A stretch of DNA of 64,000 nt from Collybiopsis luxurians FD-317 M1 (GCA_000827265.1 KN834788.1:446613-510612), one strand, 5' to 3'; numbered from the stretch's first letter, positions 36,272 through 48,474 are shown. Numbers and translations are program-made. The notes: a model not told the origin generated them from the sequence alone.

Positions 36272-37872
36272 TCAGTAAGGAGGCGGAGGGTTAGTCAAAT
36301 CTTCAGTGGAAGAAACCCCATAAACAGCACCACCGGCGGCACTTGCAGTCGCTGGCGCAGAAACACGACTGAGTAGCACCAGAGTCTCCAGTGAACATAT
36401 CCGCTCTTCCATTTCTTGTATGTGCTGTCGGTCCGCAGTATTAGATGTCCCTCCACTACGAATACTTCGGCCCCTGCTGCACTTCGTCCCGTCGGTAATC
36501 GCTGTTTCAGCCTGCGAATTGCTTCGGGCACGTATTCTGGTAAGTGGAGAGAAGCTTCGAGAAGGTGAGGCTGAAGAGGGAGAAACGTCGGTCGAGTTTA
36601 CGGGTGTTGAACTGTTTAGTGAAATTTGTACGGAAGGGATTGAGGATGTCAACGTGGTGGGGGGCGCAGGTCGAATTTTGAGTACTGATAATGACGGTCT
36701 AGATGAGTTCGCTGCTGAGAAACCTAATAATATTATTGATGTCGTGATTGAGTCCCAATCTTGGATGGGGAAGATGAGACTCACTCTGTCCCGAGACGGC
36801 GACTCCGAAGGGCTCAACGTCATTTTCAATCTTTTTCTCCGATACTCGATATTTTCGCCGTCTGATAAAAAAGAACATGGCTAGTGAGAGCAAAACTGCT
36901 CCTGCGATCCCACCAACTACGCCGCCGATGAGGGCCGAATTTTTGGAGCCTGTGTGATGTTTTCAAAAAAATTGAACTTTGTGAGTCAGCCGGACACGAG
37001 CGACCTACTATTGGTGGAGGAACTCGACCCAGACCCAGTTTCAGACCCCGAGTTGCCGTCCGATGGGGAATTATCAACAGTAACAATCGCATAATCAATC
37101 AGGACTGTCTGTGAACTATTCGTGGCCAAAACCGTGGTGAATCTCAGCGTATGTGATCCGTTCACTAAACCCTCCAAAGCGAATAAGGAGAAGTTATACG
37201 CGTGTACTACTTGAGGCACAGCGTTGGAAGAGGGATCGTATGCCGTCGTTTCCTGACCATCGAAGGTGAAGTTGATCCCGCCTGTGGAATCCTGTGATGT
37301 GACTCCAAAGAGATAAACTGCCGTACCTACGTGGTTCCAGTATACATAGAAGAGATGGATTTATCAGGTCCATATTTACGTATTAATGCTTCGGATAGTC
37401 ACTTACCATCAAAATTAAGCTGGCCGGAAAGCCCTGTACGAGTTCCTCCGTCATGCCAAGTTCCGTTGAAGGTCAAACTGTCATTCAACTGCGCCGAACA
37501 ATAATCGCAAGGACCAGCTACCCATCCAGAATCATAAACAAACTCCGAGCTGGTATCGTCGATGGTGATATTGGTCGATACGGCCTTGACCAGGTAGGCG
37601 TTTGGAATGTAACTGAAAAGAATGGCGGAGGATAGGAAAACATGCGCAGGAGAAGAGAAATATAGGCCCAGGATCTGTCGAAGATTTGACAGGAAACGTC
37701 TTGACAGTGATGTTTTTCGGGCGGCCTGTCCACTTGGTGCTGGCACGGGGGACAGAAGCGCTGATCTAGCTCGAGCCCGAGGAGCGGAAAAGATATCCAT
37801 CCGTGAACATGAACCAGTGGTTGTTGGGAAGTGGAAAGAAGGAGTAGAGAGTGAAGATGCTAGGCGCAACAC
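36272..37872 (-). CDS. Single-pass membrane protein with beta-rich ectodomain and disordered tail
   Basis: Four exons on the minus strand (37407-37872, 37009-37326, 36785-36949, 36272-36723) join in frame to 466 residues. The ectodomain (SEFVYDSGWVAGPCDYCSAQ, NGTWHDGG, GTAVYLFGV, INFTFDGQE, NGSHTLRFTTV, VLIDYAIVTVD) is a beta-sandwich type seen in many Agaricomycete cell-surface proteins, and NxT/S sequons are frequent. A Gly/Ser stalk leads to the membrane span (GGVVGGIAGAVLLSLAMFFF) and the basic RRRK stop-transfer. The cytoplasmic tail is Ser/Pro-rich with a terminal coiled segment (MEERICSLETLVLL) and a PPPPY end. The N-terminus is uncertain: translation from 37872 places about 65 polar residues before the hydrophobic leader (FLSSAILFSYIPNAYL), which may be a signal anchor; a shorter start or a missed first exon is possible. 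Role as a surface sensor or adhesin is inference. Confidence 0.77.
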
Positions 37873-38432
37873 TCAGGGCCCTAGAGAATTTTTCTTCCAC
37901 TTGCATATGTATGTATTTGGCGGGGTCCGGTCGTAATTTTTGGTACGAATCCGCATCAAAATTTGATCAAGGCTGAAACGGGTAAGAAAGCTGATCGCGC
38001 GAGAATAAAGGTATCTTGACTTTTGAGCACTCGAAGGACAAGTTCAAGATGGAGACATGAGAGCTACAAGAACAAGACGAGATAATTTGGCACTGGGATA
38101 TAATGGCAGTACTTCATACGACACGCTGCGGGTGATGCTATGATGGCCCGCCAGCAGGGTGTAGATCAGTATCACGTCCGGAACCATTTTTTCTTCACAT
38201 CGAGTCGTCAACTGCGAGCGCTGGCAGACGTTGAAACTTGACATATCCTGGGATGCTTGTAGAGTACCACGTCGGCCGTCTTCGTCCACGTAGATTTGGC
38301 CTGTAATATCGACTCATCTTCGGTCAAACAATACACGTACGGTACACGTATAGTAACATCTACGTCTAGTCTTAAGGCGATCTCGTACTGGTATTCCTGG
38401 TACTCCAGCGAATCAACACCCACTTTTCACAA
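37873..38432. other. Divergent promoter region
   Basis: About 560 bp between the divergent starts of the minus-strand surface protein and the plus-strand Arf fusion. No gene; presumably both promoters. Confidence 0.5.
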
Positions 38433-39879
38433 ATGCTATCTAGCCTTTACAACCGCTTCTTCCCGGAGAGTCGCCTGAGAATTGGTCTATCTGGCTTGGA
38501 CTACTGCGGAAAAACGACTTTGGTCTACAAACTCAAACATGGTGAAGCTGTGACAACTATTCCAACTATCGGAGTGGTTTTCATTACTGCAGATTTGGAC
38601 ATCCCCACATCAAAGGGAACGATAAAGTGCACCGTATGGGAGACTGGCATTCCGGGATGTACTGCCACACCATTGCGGACCATACTCAAGTCTGTCCTAT
38701 TTCCATCAGCCGCAATCATCTGGTTGGTAGATGCTACCGATCGCGACAGGCTCTCGGAAAGCATCGAAGAGCTCAGTGGATTGTTTCAGGAATCTTCGAC
38801 AGCTGGAATTGGTAAACTACCAATTGGAACTCCTATTTTAATGTACGTCCCACAGTCGGCATTTTTCTTCAGATCTAACTCTTCGTTCAAGATTGGCAAC
38901 AAAACAGGACCTCCCCAATTGCATGCCCTTGACTGAAATCCGAGCAAAGGTTGATAAAATCATCCCCGGACACAAAGTCGCCATCTTCGGAGTATGTCTA
39001 ATCCAAAAGGGCATTTCGAGCGACCTCAAAGCCGCATTCGACTGGCTACAAGCTGCGCTGAAAAACCTCCCGCTTCCTGCTCCACCGAGTAGCTCTACAT
39101 CTGCGCCAAAGCGCCAAAGCCCCGCCGTCGAGGCGACGATGGAAGATGCACTCGAAAAGAAAGTCGCCTCATGGGTAACCCGTGCAGAGACAGATTCATC
39201 CCCGGGAGAGTTCTTGTCCCAGTTCGATTCTATCAACCTCCCGTCCTGGGACCACTATACCCATATCCGTCTTGCCTACGTGATGATAATGAAATTTGGA
39301 CGGCGGAAAGGTATGTATGGTTTCTATCTTTCCGTAAAACTTGGATAAGATGACTATCCTTACTTATGTCTGTTTTTGATTTATTGTCTTTGTATAGGAA
39401 AAGATATGATTTTTGAAGGGATTGAAAGATATATCAAGCAAAGCTCTCAAACCCGAGGACGAACCTTCCATGTGACCATGACCTACTTCTGGGTTCATTT
39501 CGTCCATTTTGGTATCGCCAATATGCCCGCTCCTCAGAGTCCGAGTCATTCATCTGATGAAAATGAAGCGAGGACGTTCGGGAAGAATGAGTTGGATTTC
39601 ATGGATAGTCATATTTCAACGGAAACGTCCGACTATGCGACCATTGTAGATGACTCTTCTTCCGTTTGGACGTTGGTTCCAACACTGTCTCCCTCCAAAC
39701 ACCCTGAGAACGAGGAATTCGCGCGGTTCCTTATAATGAACCCTTTCGTCGCACGGGGAAATTTATGGGAGGATTATTATTCTAGAGATGTAATGATGAG
39801 TCTCGGAGCAAAGGAGAGGATGGTCCTTCCGGATAAAAAACCGTTCCCGAATATCATTTCTCTAACGAGCTCAGGATAA
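38433..39879 (+). CDS. Arf-like small GTPase fused to an extra C-terminal helical domain
   Basis: Three exons (38433-38842, 38892-39310, 39398-39879) encode 436 residues. Residues 1-200 are an Arf/Arl fold. The P-loop is GLDYCGKTT (usual GLDxAGKTT), the switch I strand is PTIG, and the Asp-containing strand is [12 protein letters not shown]. The guanine-specificity motif is TKQD (usual NKxD), and a weak SAK-equivalent sits near IFGVC. The switch II motif WDxGGQ is replaced by WETGIPG, removing the catalytic Gln and a Gly. No N-terminal Gly for myristoylation is seen. After a Pro/Ser linker, residues about 235-330 form a second domain with [17 protein letters not shown], then [20 protein letters not shown] and [15 protein letters not shown]. 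The HxxHxRxAY...FHxTxTYFW pattern recalls bacterial uncharacterised helical proteins. The tail is acidic and disordered. GTP hydrolysis is probably poor (inference). Confidence 0.85.
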
Positions 39880-40516
39880 TTTATTCAAAGGAGGGCACGC
39901 ATTGTCGACTGCGATGTCTGTACCATAGTGTATATATTTAACAGCTTTAGAAGAGTGGATTTCGAACAAGGCGGTACTGCCTTATCACAAAATGATCACA
40001 GTACGGACTTTGTTCCCCACTTCCCTTCATAGCAGCCGTAGGATCACCAAATACTCGTGTTCCGGCGACGGCTTGAATCCCCCATCATCGACTACCCATC
40101 TCTCGAAGGTCAATTGAATGCAAGACGTATATATACACGTGCATACATACTCCGATACACATCAAGACAAGTTCGTGGCACTGTGCAGTATCAAAAATCT
40201 CATCAACTTGATTGCCTGAACACAAAAAGCTGTAGATATGTATGGGATTATGCAAGTATCCATGGGGACGTTTGAGATGATCAAGGCAAAAGGCGAAGAT
40301 AGACGCTCTTTCCATCTCGTTAGGTAGTTACAAAGTACCTACTACACGTACATACATACGTAGTTCGAGGTCAGGGGGAAATACTTAAATAGTCCACTCC
40401 GAATCGATGGTTTGTGCAAACCAGGAACCCATTCGCTCGCTCCCTCAATTCAATTATCCCATCCGTCAAGTAACTTCTATCCCTCCATCCCTACGCCAGC
40501 TTGGGCAGTATTCGTA
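39880..40516. other. Intergenic, nothing recognised
   Basis: About 640 bp; TACTTAAATAG near 40382 may be the core promoter of the following small gene. Confidence 0.4.
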
Positions 40517-40900
40517 ATGCTGATCTTCAAGGTACCACTGGCCGCGATCTTTTACCTTTGCTTTTGGAGTGGGAAGGAGCTTGAACATTGTGCGGCTCTT
40601 ACGGTTCCGCACACTAGTACTAGTGCTAGTACTGTCACCATGTCGGCGGGTTTGGGGGGTATCAGTGAATTCGGTCAACGTTTGATGTTTGAACAGCAAG
40701 ACGATTTCGACTCGGATCAGAGTGCTACCAGTGCTTCAACCTGTAAGTCTTGGCTGATTAAATGCCGGCGTGGATTAAGTCGGTTTGCTTTTTTTTTTGT
40801 AGATCGTCCTTTGGATGAAGCGGACGACTCGTATGGAAACGAGGCGTTGGACTTTGAAGGGTTTTATCCTCAGTGTGGTGGGAGAAATTGTGGTGATTGA
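40517..40900 (+). CDS. Small protein with N-terminal hydrophobic leader, unrecognised
   Basis: Two exons (40517-40742 and 40803-40900) give 107 residues. The intron is 60 bp with a T-rich acceptor and is a multiple of three, so unspliced reading also stays open. The N-terminus MLIFKVPLAAIFYLCFWSG is a signal peptide or membrane anchor. The body is Ser/Thr-rich (HTSTSASTVTMSAG, encoded by a CACTAGTACTAGTGCTAGTA repeat), then acidic (DDFDSDQS, DEADDSYGNEALDFEGF), ending PQCGGRNCGD. It does not end in CaaX, so it is not an obvious lipopeptide pheromone. An in-frame start at 40412 (MCKPGTHSLA) is possible but would bury the hydrophobic leader. I do not recognise the family; it could be a lineage-specific small secreted protein. 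Confidence 0.5.
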   Translation: MLIFKVPLAAIFYLCFWSGKELEHCAALTVPHTSTSASTVTMSAGLGGISEFGQRLMFEQQDDFDSDQSATSASTCKSWLIKCRRGLSRFAFFFVDRPLDEADDSYGNEALDFEGFYPQCGGRNCGD

Positions 40901-42102
40901 GCTGGAGGAGGGGGTTGAGGTAGATCCGGAATCGAGTAGGGAAGGGCGGTAGTCACGGATGCCCCGGATGTCGTTGGACAGAAGGATTCGAAACAGATAT
41001 TATCGGATCCATCAGGATGGCGGGAAGGGGCTGAAGGCGAGGCATGGGATCCGAGAAGATTTCGTCGTTGAACATAAATAGACCACTCTTTTAAATGTTT
41101 GTAACTTCTAGCTTGAGGTCTAGAAGTGGAAGGTACACAATATTCGAGCTGTGCTTGGATAGTGCGTATCAGTATTCTGTTTTGCTTGATGCGGAGTTAT
41201 GAGGGAGGACACAAAGGTGGCTGACCTCGTGTATAGAGAGAAACAGGTAGGAATCAGGGGTCGCCTGGCTTCCAACTCGGATAACAGTCCAGGACAATCA
41301 AGAGCGAGCTGGCGATCGACTAGGTCTCCCACGCCACTATCGCGTCGACACGATGCTCGCCGACTTTTCTAGTGATCCAGTCTCTTCTTACACCCAATAG
41401 AAGGTTGGAGAGAGGGTAGAATTTTTCGACCTACCTTCAATCGTTCAATAGTTCATTCCAAAATGAACTTCGACGCGATTTTTAGGGAAAAAGTAATAGA
41501 CACATAAAATCTGTAATACTAATTGTAGACGAGTCTTTTGACTTTGAAGTGGGTCGGGTGAGAGACAGTTTATGAATAACTTGCCACGTCCCCAGCTTTG
41601 TTGAGTGAATTCAAGACCTTGCTGAGAATGGAAATGCATTCCGAGCGTGTAAGTTTGAAGCCCTATTTAAATACCGTATCCATCAAGATCGAATTCGGGA
41701 GAGCAAATTTGGAGCAGATTGTTAATCATCAATCGTGTTACGGACAGGATTTGTCAAGAAATGAAAGGTAAACTGAAAAATGGGGACACGTAACTAGTAT
41801 GTAGCGATGTGTATCTGTTTCTGTGTGCTGACTGTACTCTGCGCGTGTCATACAGTACCTTTCAAGGTGACAACCCTGTATTGCTTGAGACAGAGACAAT
41901 TTAGCTAATTCCCCCAAGAAACCTTAGTTGGGTCCAGGTTTTGGACTTGGCGACAAGGACGGAAAGAGTTCACGTGATCTCCGGACCGTGGATAAATCCG
42001 GTTACCCTTCGGCCAGGGCTGCTTACTGACGTCCTTGAGGTTGATCGTCGACCACACCGTCCGCGACTTTGACCAGAACTACGACCAGCAGCCACCCCCA
42101 CG
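40901..42102. other. Intergenic, nothing recognised
   Basis: About 1.2 kb before the RBR ligase gene with only random ORFs on the minus strand. Confidence 0.5.
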
Positions 42103-44318
42103 ATGTCTTCCGACGAAGAGGATTATTATGTTGACTCCGATGACATGATGGAGGATGTCCAGGATGAAGGTCAGTTCCTGGTGTTTCATGGCTTCGAGAT
42201 TGTTACTAACAACGATTCAGACGACGATTCAGACATTGCCATGGACGACGACGACGATGACGATATGGACTATGGTGACGACTTCAAAGTCGCTACTGGT
42301 TCCAAGCCGAAATCGTATCAGGTAGATTACACATCACTCAGCCAAGCTCGGGTAGAGCACACGATGAAGGAGGATGTCGATCACATATGTGGCATTCTCG
42401 GTGTAGATGCTGGCGTTGCGTCTCTGCTCCTTCGACACCAGTCGTGGAATAAGGAACGCTTAATAGAGAAGTACATGGACAACCCAACAAAGGTCCTTGT
42501 CGACGCCGGTGCCACGCAGCCCGAGCCGCCCAGTTCTCCAGCTCCAGTACGTTCTTCTTCCTCGTCTTCATCTAGAAGAACGACGAGATCCACGTCAAAG
42601 TTCTTATCGTTCAAAAAGTCTAGCAGCGTTCCTTCGCCCCCAGAACCGCTCGAACCATCCTCTCCCTTATCTTTCACCTGTCCCATCTGCTTTGACGATT
42701 CCCCAGATCTAAAGCAACTCTCTCTCGACTGTGGTCATGCGGCGTGCTCAGGCTGCTGGAATGCATATGTCATCAGCAAGATTCGGGACGAGGGCGAGCA
42801 TTGCATTCGGTGTATGACAGAGGGCTGTGCCCTTGTCGCGAAAGACGGTTTTATTCGCAATTTGCTAGTCGGTCGTTCTGGCGCGACCGATGCTGCAGGT
42901 GCAGAACCTATCGACCCGTTCGCAGACGCTTGCGAGAATGCTGTAGCGTTCAATCGCTTCAACCAGCTCCTTGTTCGCAACTTTGTCTCGTCCAACCCGA
43001 ACCTCAAGTTTTGTCCCTTCCCTGGATGCACGAACACTGTCGAGTGTACGTTGGGGACCGGAAAAGCCGTGCTGAGTAGCGTTGTACCGACTGTCAAGTG
43101 TGGAGCGAGGGGTTTACCGTCGGACAACTCTGAGGAAGGGTCATCCAAGGAGAAAGCCTCCAGCAGTTCCATTTCGGCGCTGGGTAACGGAGGCCCACCC
43201 GGTGGAACCTCGATTCACGATAAGGAGCACATTTTCTGCTTCGGTTGTCCCATTGAGGGTGATCATCGGCCTGTTGTGTGCGGGGTGGCTAAGATGTGGA
43301 TGAAGAAATGTGAGGATGATAGTGAGACGGCGAATTGGATCAAGAGTAATACGAAGGAGTGCAGTCAGTGTCAGAGTACGATAGAGAAGAACGGGGGATG
43401 CAAGTGCGTATTATCTTTTCTGGTGTTATTGGTAAAGACGACGACTCACCTCCATTCTACAGCCACATGACGTGCAAGAAGTGCAAGTACGAATTCTGCT
43501 GGGTCTGTATGGGCCCGTGGTCTGAGCACGGCACTGCGTGGTACTCGTGCAACCGGTACGACGAGAAAGGTAGTGTGGAAGCGAGGGATGCACAGAGTAA
43601 GAGCAGGGCGAGTTTGGAGAGGTATCTTCATGTGCGTATTTGTTTCCGTTTCTGTGCGGTTTTCTACGTTTTACCTCTTTACTATCTTGCCTATTGCCGA
43701 ATCTGTTTCAACATTTCTAATCCCTCCTACCTCTCCTACAGTACTACAACCGCTGGGCCAATCATGAACAATCCGCCAAACTCTCTCTCGACCTCTACCT
43801 CAAGACGGAAAAGAAGATGGAAGACCTCCAGCTGACATCCTCTCTCACCTGGATCGAAGTCCAATTCATGCGTCGAGCCGTCGACGTCCTGCTCTCGTGC
43901 CGAACGACCCTGAAATGGACGTATTCGATGGGCTACTATCTCGCGCGGGGGAATGAGAAGGACTTGTTCGAGGATAACCAGAGGGATTTGGAGAAGGCTG
44001 TGGAGGATTTGAGTGAACTTTTGGAGGGACCGATGCCCACTGAGGTCGAAGGTGGGGAGGGAGGGCAAGGGGGGATCGCCGAGTTGAGGCAGAAGGTTAC
44101 TGATAAGACGGTGAGTGTTTGCGAGATTTTTTGTTTGCGATGGGCGATGAGGACTTTGCTGATGGTCATGCGAAACGCTTTTTCGATAGGTCTATGTGCA
44201 GAAGCGAAATGAGATTGTGCTTGATGATACAGCGACGGGTTTCCTTGATGGAAGGTGGAGGTGGAATGTGGCTGTAGATGGGTTTGAGGATCCGACGGAT
44301 GATGTAAAGATTGATTGA
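42103..44318 (+). CDS. RBR-type (Ariadne-like) E3 ubiquitin ligase
   Basis: Five exons (42103-42169, 42221-43403, 43463-43631, 43742-44110, 44190-44318) encode 638 residues. Transfers ubiquitin from E2 to a RING2 Cys and then to substrate. Order seen: an acidic N-terminus ([13 protein letters not shown]), a UBA-like helical region ([13 protein letters not shown]...[18 protein letters not shown]), RING1 ([20 protein letters not shown] then CSGCW and CIRCMTEGC), IBR ([20 protein letters not shown]), and RING2 ([20 protein letters not shown]), whose catalytic Cys is in GGCNHMTC. The C-terminal Ariadne helices include [15 protein letters not shown] and [13 protein letters not shown] Ser/Gly-rich insertion of about 50 residues (43090-43210) interrupts the IBR between its Cys pairs. 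All zinc ligands I can check are present. The first intron is 51 bp and in frame, so retention would add 17 residues. Confidence 0.93.
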
Positions 44319-45835
44319 GGAGTGAGCGGGAAGGAAAGCGGGAGGGGTAGCAACCGGTGGCTTTCGTCTGACGCTACCTGACGCATTGTGTTGCCTCTGC
44401 TTTCTGCCTCTTCGTGTTGTTGGGCTCAGTTTTCGGCTGAGCTCAACTCTGCTGTCTTCTGTCGTTTCCGGTCGCTCTTTGAGGTGGGAGTGGAGACGTG
44501 TTCCTTGATCCTTTACGCAAACATGACTATCCCTTTCATACATAGAATTTCCCTGCCCTGCTGTGGTTTCTGTCTCTCGCCTCAACCATCTCATCTTTCC
44601 CTGCTCGTTTTGTACTTTCTACATATCGACGTTCACATATTCTCTCTCCCTCTATCTATCTCTCTGCGTCTTTGATCGTGTCCCTAATGTCTCCCGTCCT
44701 GTTCTCATATCGTTGCACCCATCCATATAGTACTTTTTCAACGTCGTACCCGAGTCCATGTTCCATGATCCACGTCTTAAGTATACGTATACATTCCACA
44801 TCCATAACATACAACACATTACATACCAACACATCGTGTGTCCATTATACTGCAACCCCCGACCTGACCCGACCTGACCCGACCCAACCCACACCGCTAT
44901 CTTTCTTTCCCCTTTTCTCCCTTTTTACCATTTTTTTTTTCCTAATTCATATCATTTTTCTTTGCTGTACGTACTCTACATCGTTGCAATGGAATCTTTT
45001 ATTTGTAACTCTCTTTAAGAATATGATGGTTTGAGGGTCCAGGAAGAGGGGAGGGCAGTCCGATTTGAATGTAAATTGTAAATGGTGTAAATGTGACGGA
45101 AAAGCGAGGCTTTGAGCTATGACGTTAAGCTTTCTGCCTGCCCCACCGAGTTGGATTCCGAATCCGGATTATGTAATTTTGTCCTGGAACACAAACGAAG
45201 CCGATTCCCACTACCTCTTCTACCTAGGCTCGACTATCACAAGATCCTTTGAGATACTTGGCTTCTTACACCGAAAGTTTCTTGATGTCCTGCATGCTTC
45301 GGTAGCTGGCCTTGCGGCACAGTATGGTGCGGTTCTGGCAATTGGCCCCTGACAAGGATGTATGGGAGATATCAGACTCGTGCACAGAATGGGATGGTTC
45401 TCGAGTAGTACTGGATGATGATTTTCAGTCACCACACACGTTCTCTCTTTACTGTGCACTTGCAGTACTTCCTAGGATGATAGATCATGATTCATCAAAC
45501 ACTTTGGACGTGACAGCTTTAACAGCTGTTCTTGCAGGGACCAATTGCCACTCGCTCGTGCTTTTGTCTTGACAATAAAGAAGCAGTGAGGCATCGTAGC
45601 TTGGCTTCGCCATAAATGGGTATGGACAACTCCTATCAAATTCCGATAAAATGGATTCGACAGCATTGAACAATGGCACCCAACACCCTCTTCAAGTTCT
45701 TCAGAGTCTTTGTCTTCTGCTCCACGGACCAGCTGCTGAGCGCGCTGCGCCTGGCGGCGAACGCAGTGGAATTTTCATATCTACATTCGAGAACTCATTG
45801 AATCTCTAACAGTCGACTACTTACTTCCCTTCCCT
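44319..45835. other. Intergenic with pyrimidine-rich and GACCTGACCC repeats
   Basis: The 3' flank of the RBR gene is C/T-rich (CTCTCTCCCTCTATCTATCT near 44640) and contains two exact GACCTGACCC units plus a related GACCCAACCC at 44861-44890. 45100-45835 has open frames without recognisable motifs. A missed upstream exon of the next gene cannot be excluded. Confidence 0.5.
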
Positions 45836-47549
45836 ATGAGGTGGAAAAAAGAATTCAATCCAGCTGTGCAAGCTCTCGCCGATGCTTCCAATTTCGCTAT
45901 AAACGGTAGCAACTTTAGCGTCGTTGGCGGGAACGTATATAGCTTTAGCAATGATATGAAGGGTTCCGTTGACGGTGAGCAGTGTTTCTTCTCTCCAACT
46001 TGTGTCGTATTGCCAAGTTTAGTGATGGTGCATCCGCCTCGCTCATTTTAGGTGCATGGAATCGAGAGGAATTTATTAGAAATTTAAAGCAGTACCTGCA
46101 GTCGGGAGGCTCGAAAGATGACGGAGGAGAATTCCTAGATCTATTTTCGATGTATCAGAAGGAAAGGCAGGAAAATTTTTTCATACGCTCCCAAGGCCAG
46201 TGGCAAAACACACGGGTTCAAAGTTCGAACAACAATGGCCACAATCAGGATAAGGGAGGCACGTCGACGCTCCATGATAATCATGAACAACGGTACACTC
46301 AAGGCGTAAGTGTCTGTCAAGCGACCGACCCCCAATCAACCAGAGAATCTCACACTTCTCAAATCCGACCCGAGATCACAGAAAAACCATCCGAATTAAC
46401 TGTGAAAACCAAACGTAGCAGGAGCCGAAGGGCCAGAAAAAGCAAACATAAGCGGCTACTTGAGGTCCAGCTCCAGGAGCCAGTTGGAATTACGTCCTCG
46501 AAGTCCTCTGACTCTGACAGATCTGCGGCGATCTCTTCCCTCCAGTCTTCAAAGGACGTTCTGTGTGCCCTGGAGCTACAAAATGGACCCGTGGACGAAG
46601 CTCATTCTCCCATCAGGTATGTTCTGTTTTCATTTTCTGAAAACTGGGAAACCGAGCTGCGCGACTAGCAGAAATGAGAGGAAAGTCGATGAATTGGCAG
46701 ATTCTGAACCTTTGAAGCCACAGAACGATCTCCTTCCAATGACTAAGGGGCAAGTGTTAGAAGAGAGATTCAAAGTAGATGATGCGGCTGCTTCAAGGTA
46801 AGTGTCTTTACGCTTTGGCGCATTCAGAACTCCCACATTCTTGTCGTAATTCAAGTTGCACAACTCAGCACCAAGTTGAAGAGACTCATGAATTCAAGAA
46901 CATTACTGGAAATAGTAGGATCCTGCCCCGCTGTCTCATCTTGGCGGTCATGTTTATTGATTCTTGCTTTTTCCGGAGAGCAGATTCCAGTTGCGAGTTT
47001 ATTCAGCTGGACCTGGAGCGTCCAGTTCCTTCAAGCGTAAGCCCTTCTGGATGTGGAATGAAGGGATATCGGCTTCCTGCTGAGAAATCGGTTGAAATTA
47101 AGTGAGTCTTCTCGTTTGAATTTAGAGAATGACTACTTTTTCTAAGCATATCGCGGCTCGCTAGGCCTCCTGATAGCTCCTCCTTATCGTCATCTCCTGA
47201 CAGCAAAATCAATGGCGGAGCTTTTAACACAGCTGACAGAGATGTCCATACCTCTACGACGCATAGCAAATGCATAAATACGACGTTCAATAACTGCGTG
47301 TTTCCCGATCGAGACTCCATTCCGAATGCTGCATCAGCTAATACTGGTTCACTCTCAAATCCACCTGGAGCTCCTCGTAATAATTGTATTTGCTATAGGA
47401 AGCGTCGTCGATGGCAGATAACTCGATTTGCTCATATGATATATTATCATCATTTTCCGCCAGTTTTATATCCTGGGTCGCAGTGGATTCCCAATTATCT
47501 AATTCCACCGTTTACGCCTTGGTATCATGGCGATCCTTGGTACAGATGA
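45836..47549 (+). CDS. Agaricomycete low-complexity protein with GGxF/NxxxxD motif (unknown function)
   Basis: Six exons (45836-45974, 46052-46616, 46672-46797, 46856-46914, 46984-47101, 47165-47549) join in phase to 463 residues. The N-terminus contains LADASNFAINGSNFSVVGGN, a short beta-hairpin-like motif found near the start of many mushroom NACHT, kinase and orphan proteins. A related motif recurs near residue 355 (INGGAFNTADRDVHTST). Between them the protein is disordered and basic (TKRSRSRRARKSKHKRLLE), suggesting a nuclear signal. The C-terminus is rich in Tyr, Pro and Trp (PPVLYPGSQWIPNYLIPPF, ending WYHGDPWYR). No enzymatic domain is seen. The acceptor of exon 4 was chosen because only 46856 keeps the frame into exon 5. 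The start codon is tentative. Confidence 0.65.
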
Positions 47550-48474
47550 GTCCACTGCCGCTGCGTGGACAGTCCGTCAGCCCGCTATGTCTATGAACGA
47601 TCTAGTTTGCTTCTTTGCTCATGTCCGCGTTGGCAACGATGCCAACGATAGGTGGTAGATAGCACATACTCACGGTGTCGGGGTTCAGGAATCAGTGAAG
47701 TTATTTATCGCGCACTTTATTCAAGCTCTGTGTACATACATGCCTACCTTTGAAAATTCACACTTTATTTAAATGCAGGGACAGTTTGGATTCGACGTCT
47801 TGACGAACAAGCTGTTCTAATTTCTCAAGAACACTCCACTGGCGTCAAAATAAGTGGCGCCTATGTCCTTCATCATGAACCTTAACACCCCGCTACCGAC
47901 CACAAAAGGATGTACTTCAGAGCTCGGTACGAAATATCCGACATCTAGGTCTTTGGCCCTCGGGGTACGCATCCCCGAAGCAGGAACAAAAGAAACGGTC
48001 TATCGCAGAACTTCGTCCAGTCAGAATTTTCATCGATTACCTCTCCAATCTCTATCTATTGCCACTCGATTCCCAGTTTCTCTCCTCTTCGTGTGGCCCT
48101 AAAACGATACCGTGACGGTGTGTATTTGCTTATAGTGCCAAACGATCCGCACGTTACCGAACTTGTTGCATGCCGTTGCTAATTTTTCTCCACTTACGTC
48201 GCGAAACATGCGCGACTCTATGGTCTGATGCAGCCTTTTAGCGCCATATAGAATCTATTGGTCATATGAATGTAAAGAGGCGCTCTATCCGGTCGACGAT
48301 CTACAAACATTTGCATTTGGGAAAGAGGGCTAGCAGCCATGGAGAGTGTGAAGTCAAACCAGGCACAAGGATTAAGGAATAAGGATATATGAAGACTCTC
48401 CACACCATGCATGCGTTGCCTTTCCACTCTTTTGTTCCTTTCCAACCCTACTCTCTACTGCTTGCGCTGAAGAT
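47550..48474. other. Intergenic, nothing recognised
   Basis: About 0.9 kb spacer between two related low-complexity genes; no supported feature. Confidence 0.45.

Noticed and set aside
40600..40640. CTAGTACTAGTGCTAGTACT as a regulatory palindrome
   Set aside because: It lies in an open reading frame and is explained as codons of a Thr/Ser/Ala repeat.
42735..43172. Minus-strand ORF of 145 codons
   Set aside because: Antisense shadow inside the RBR ligase exon.
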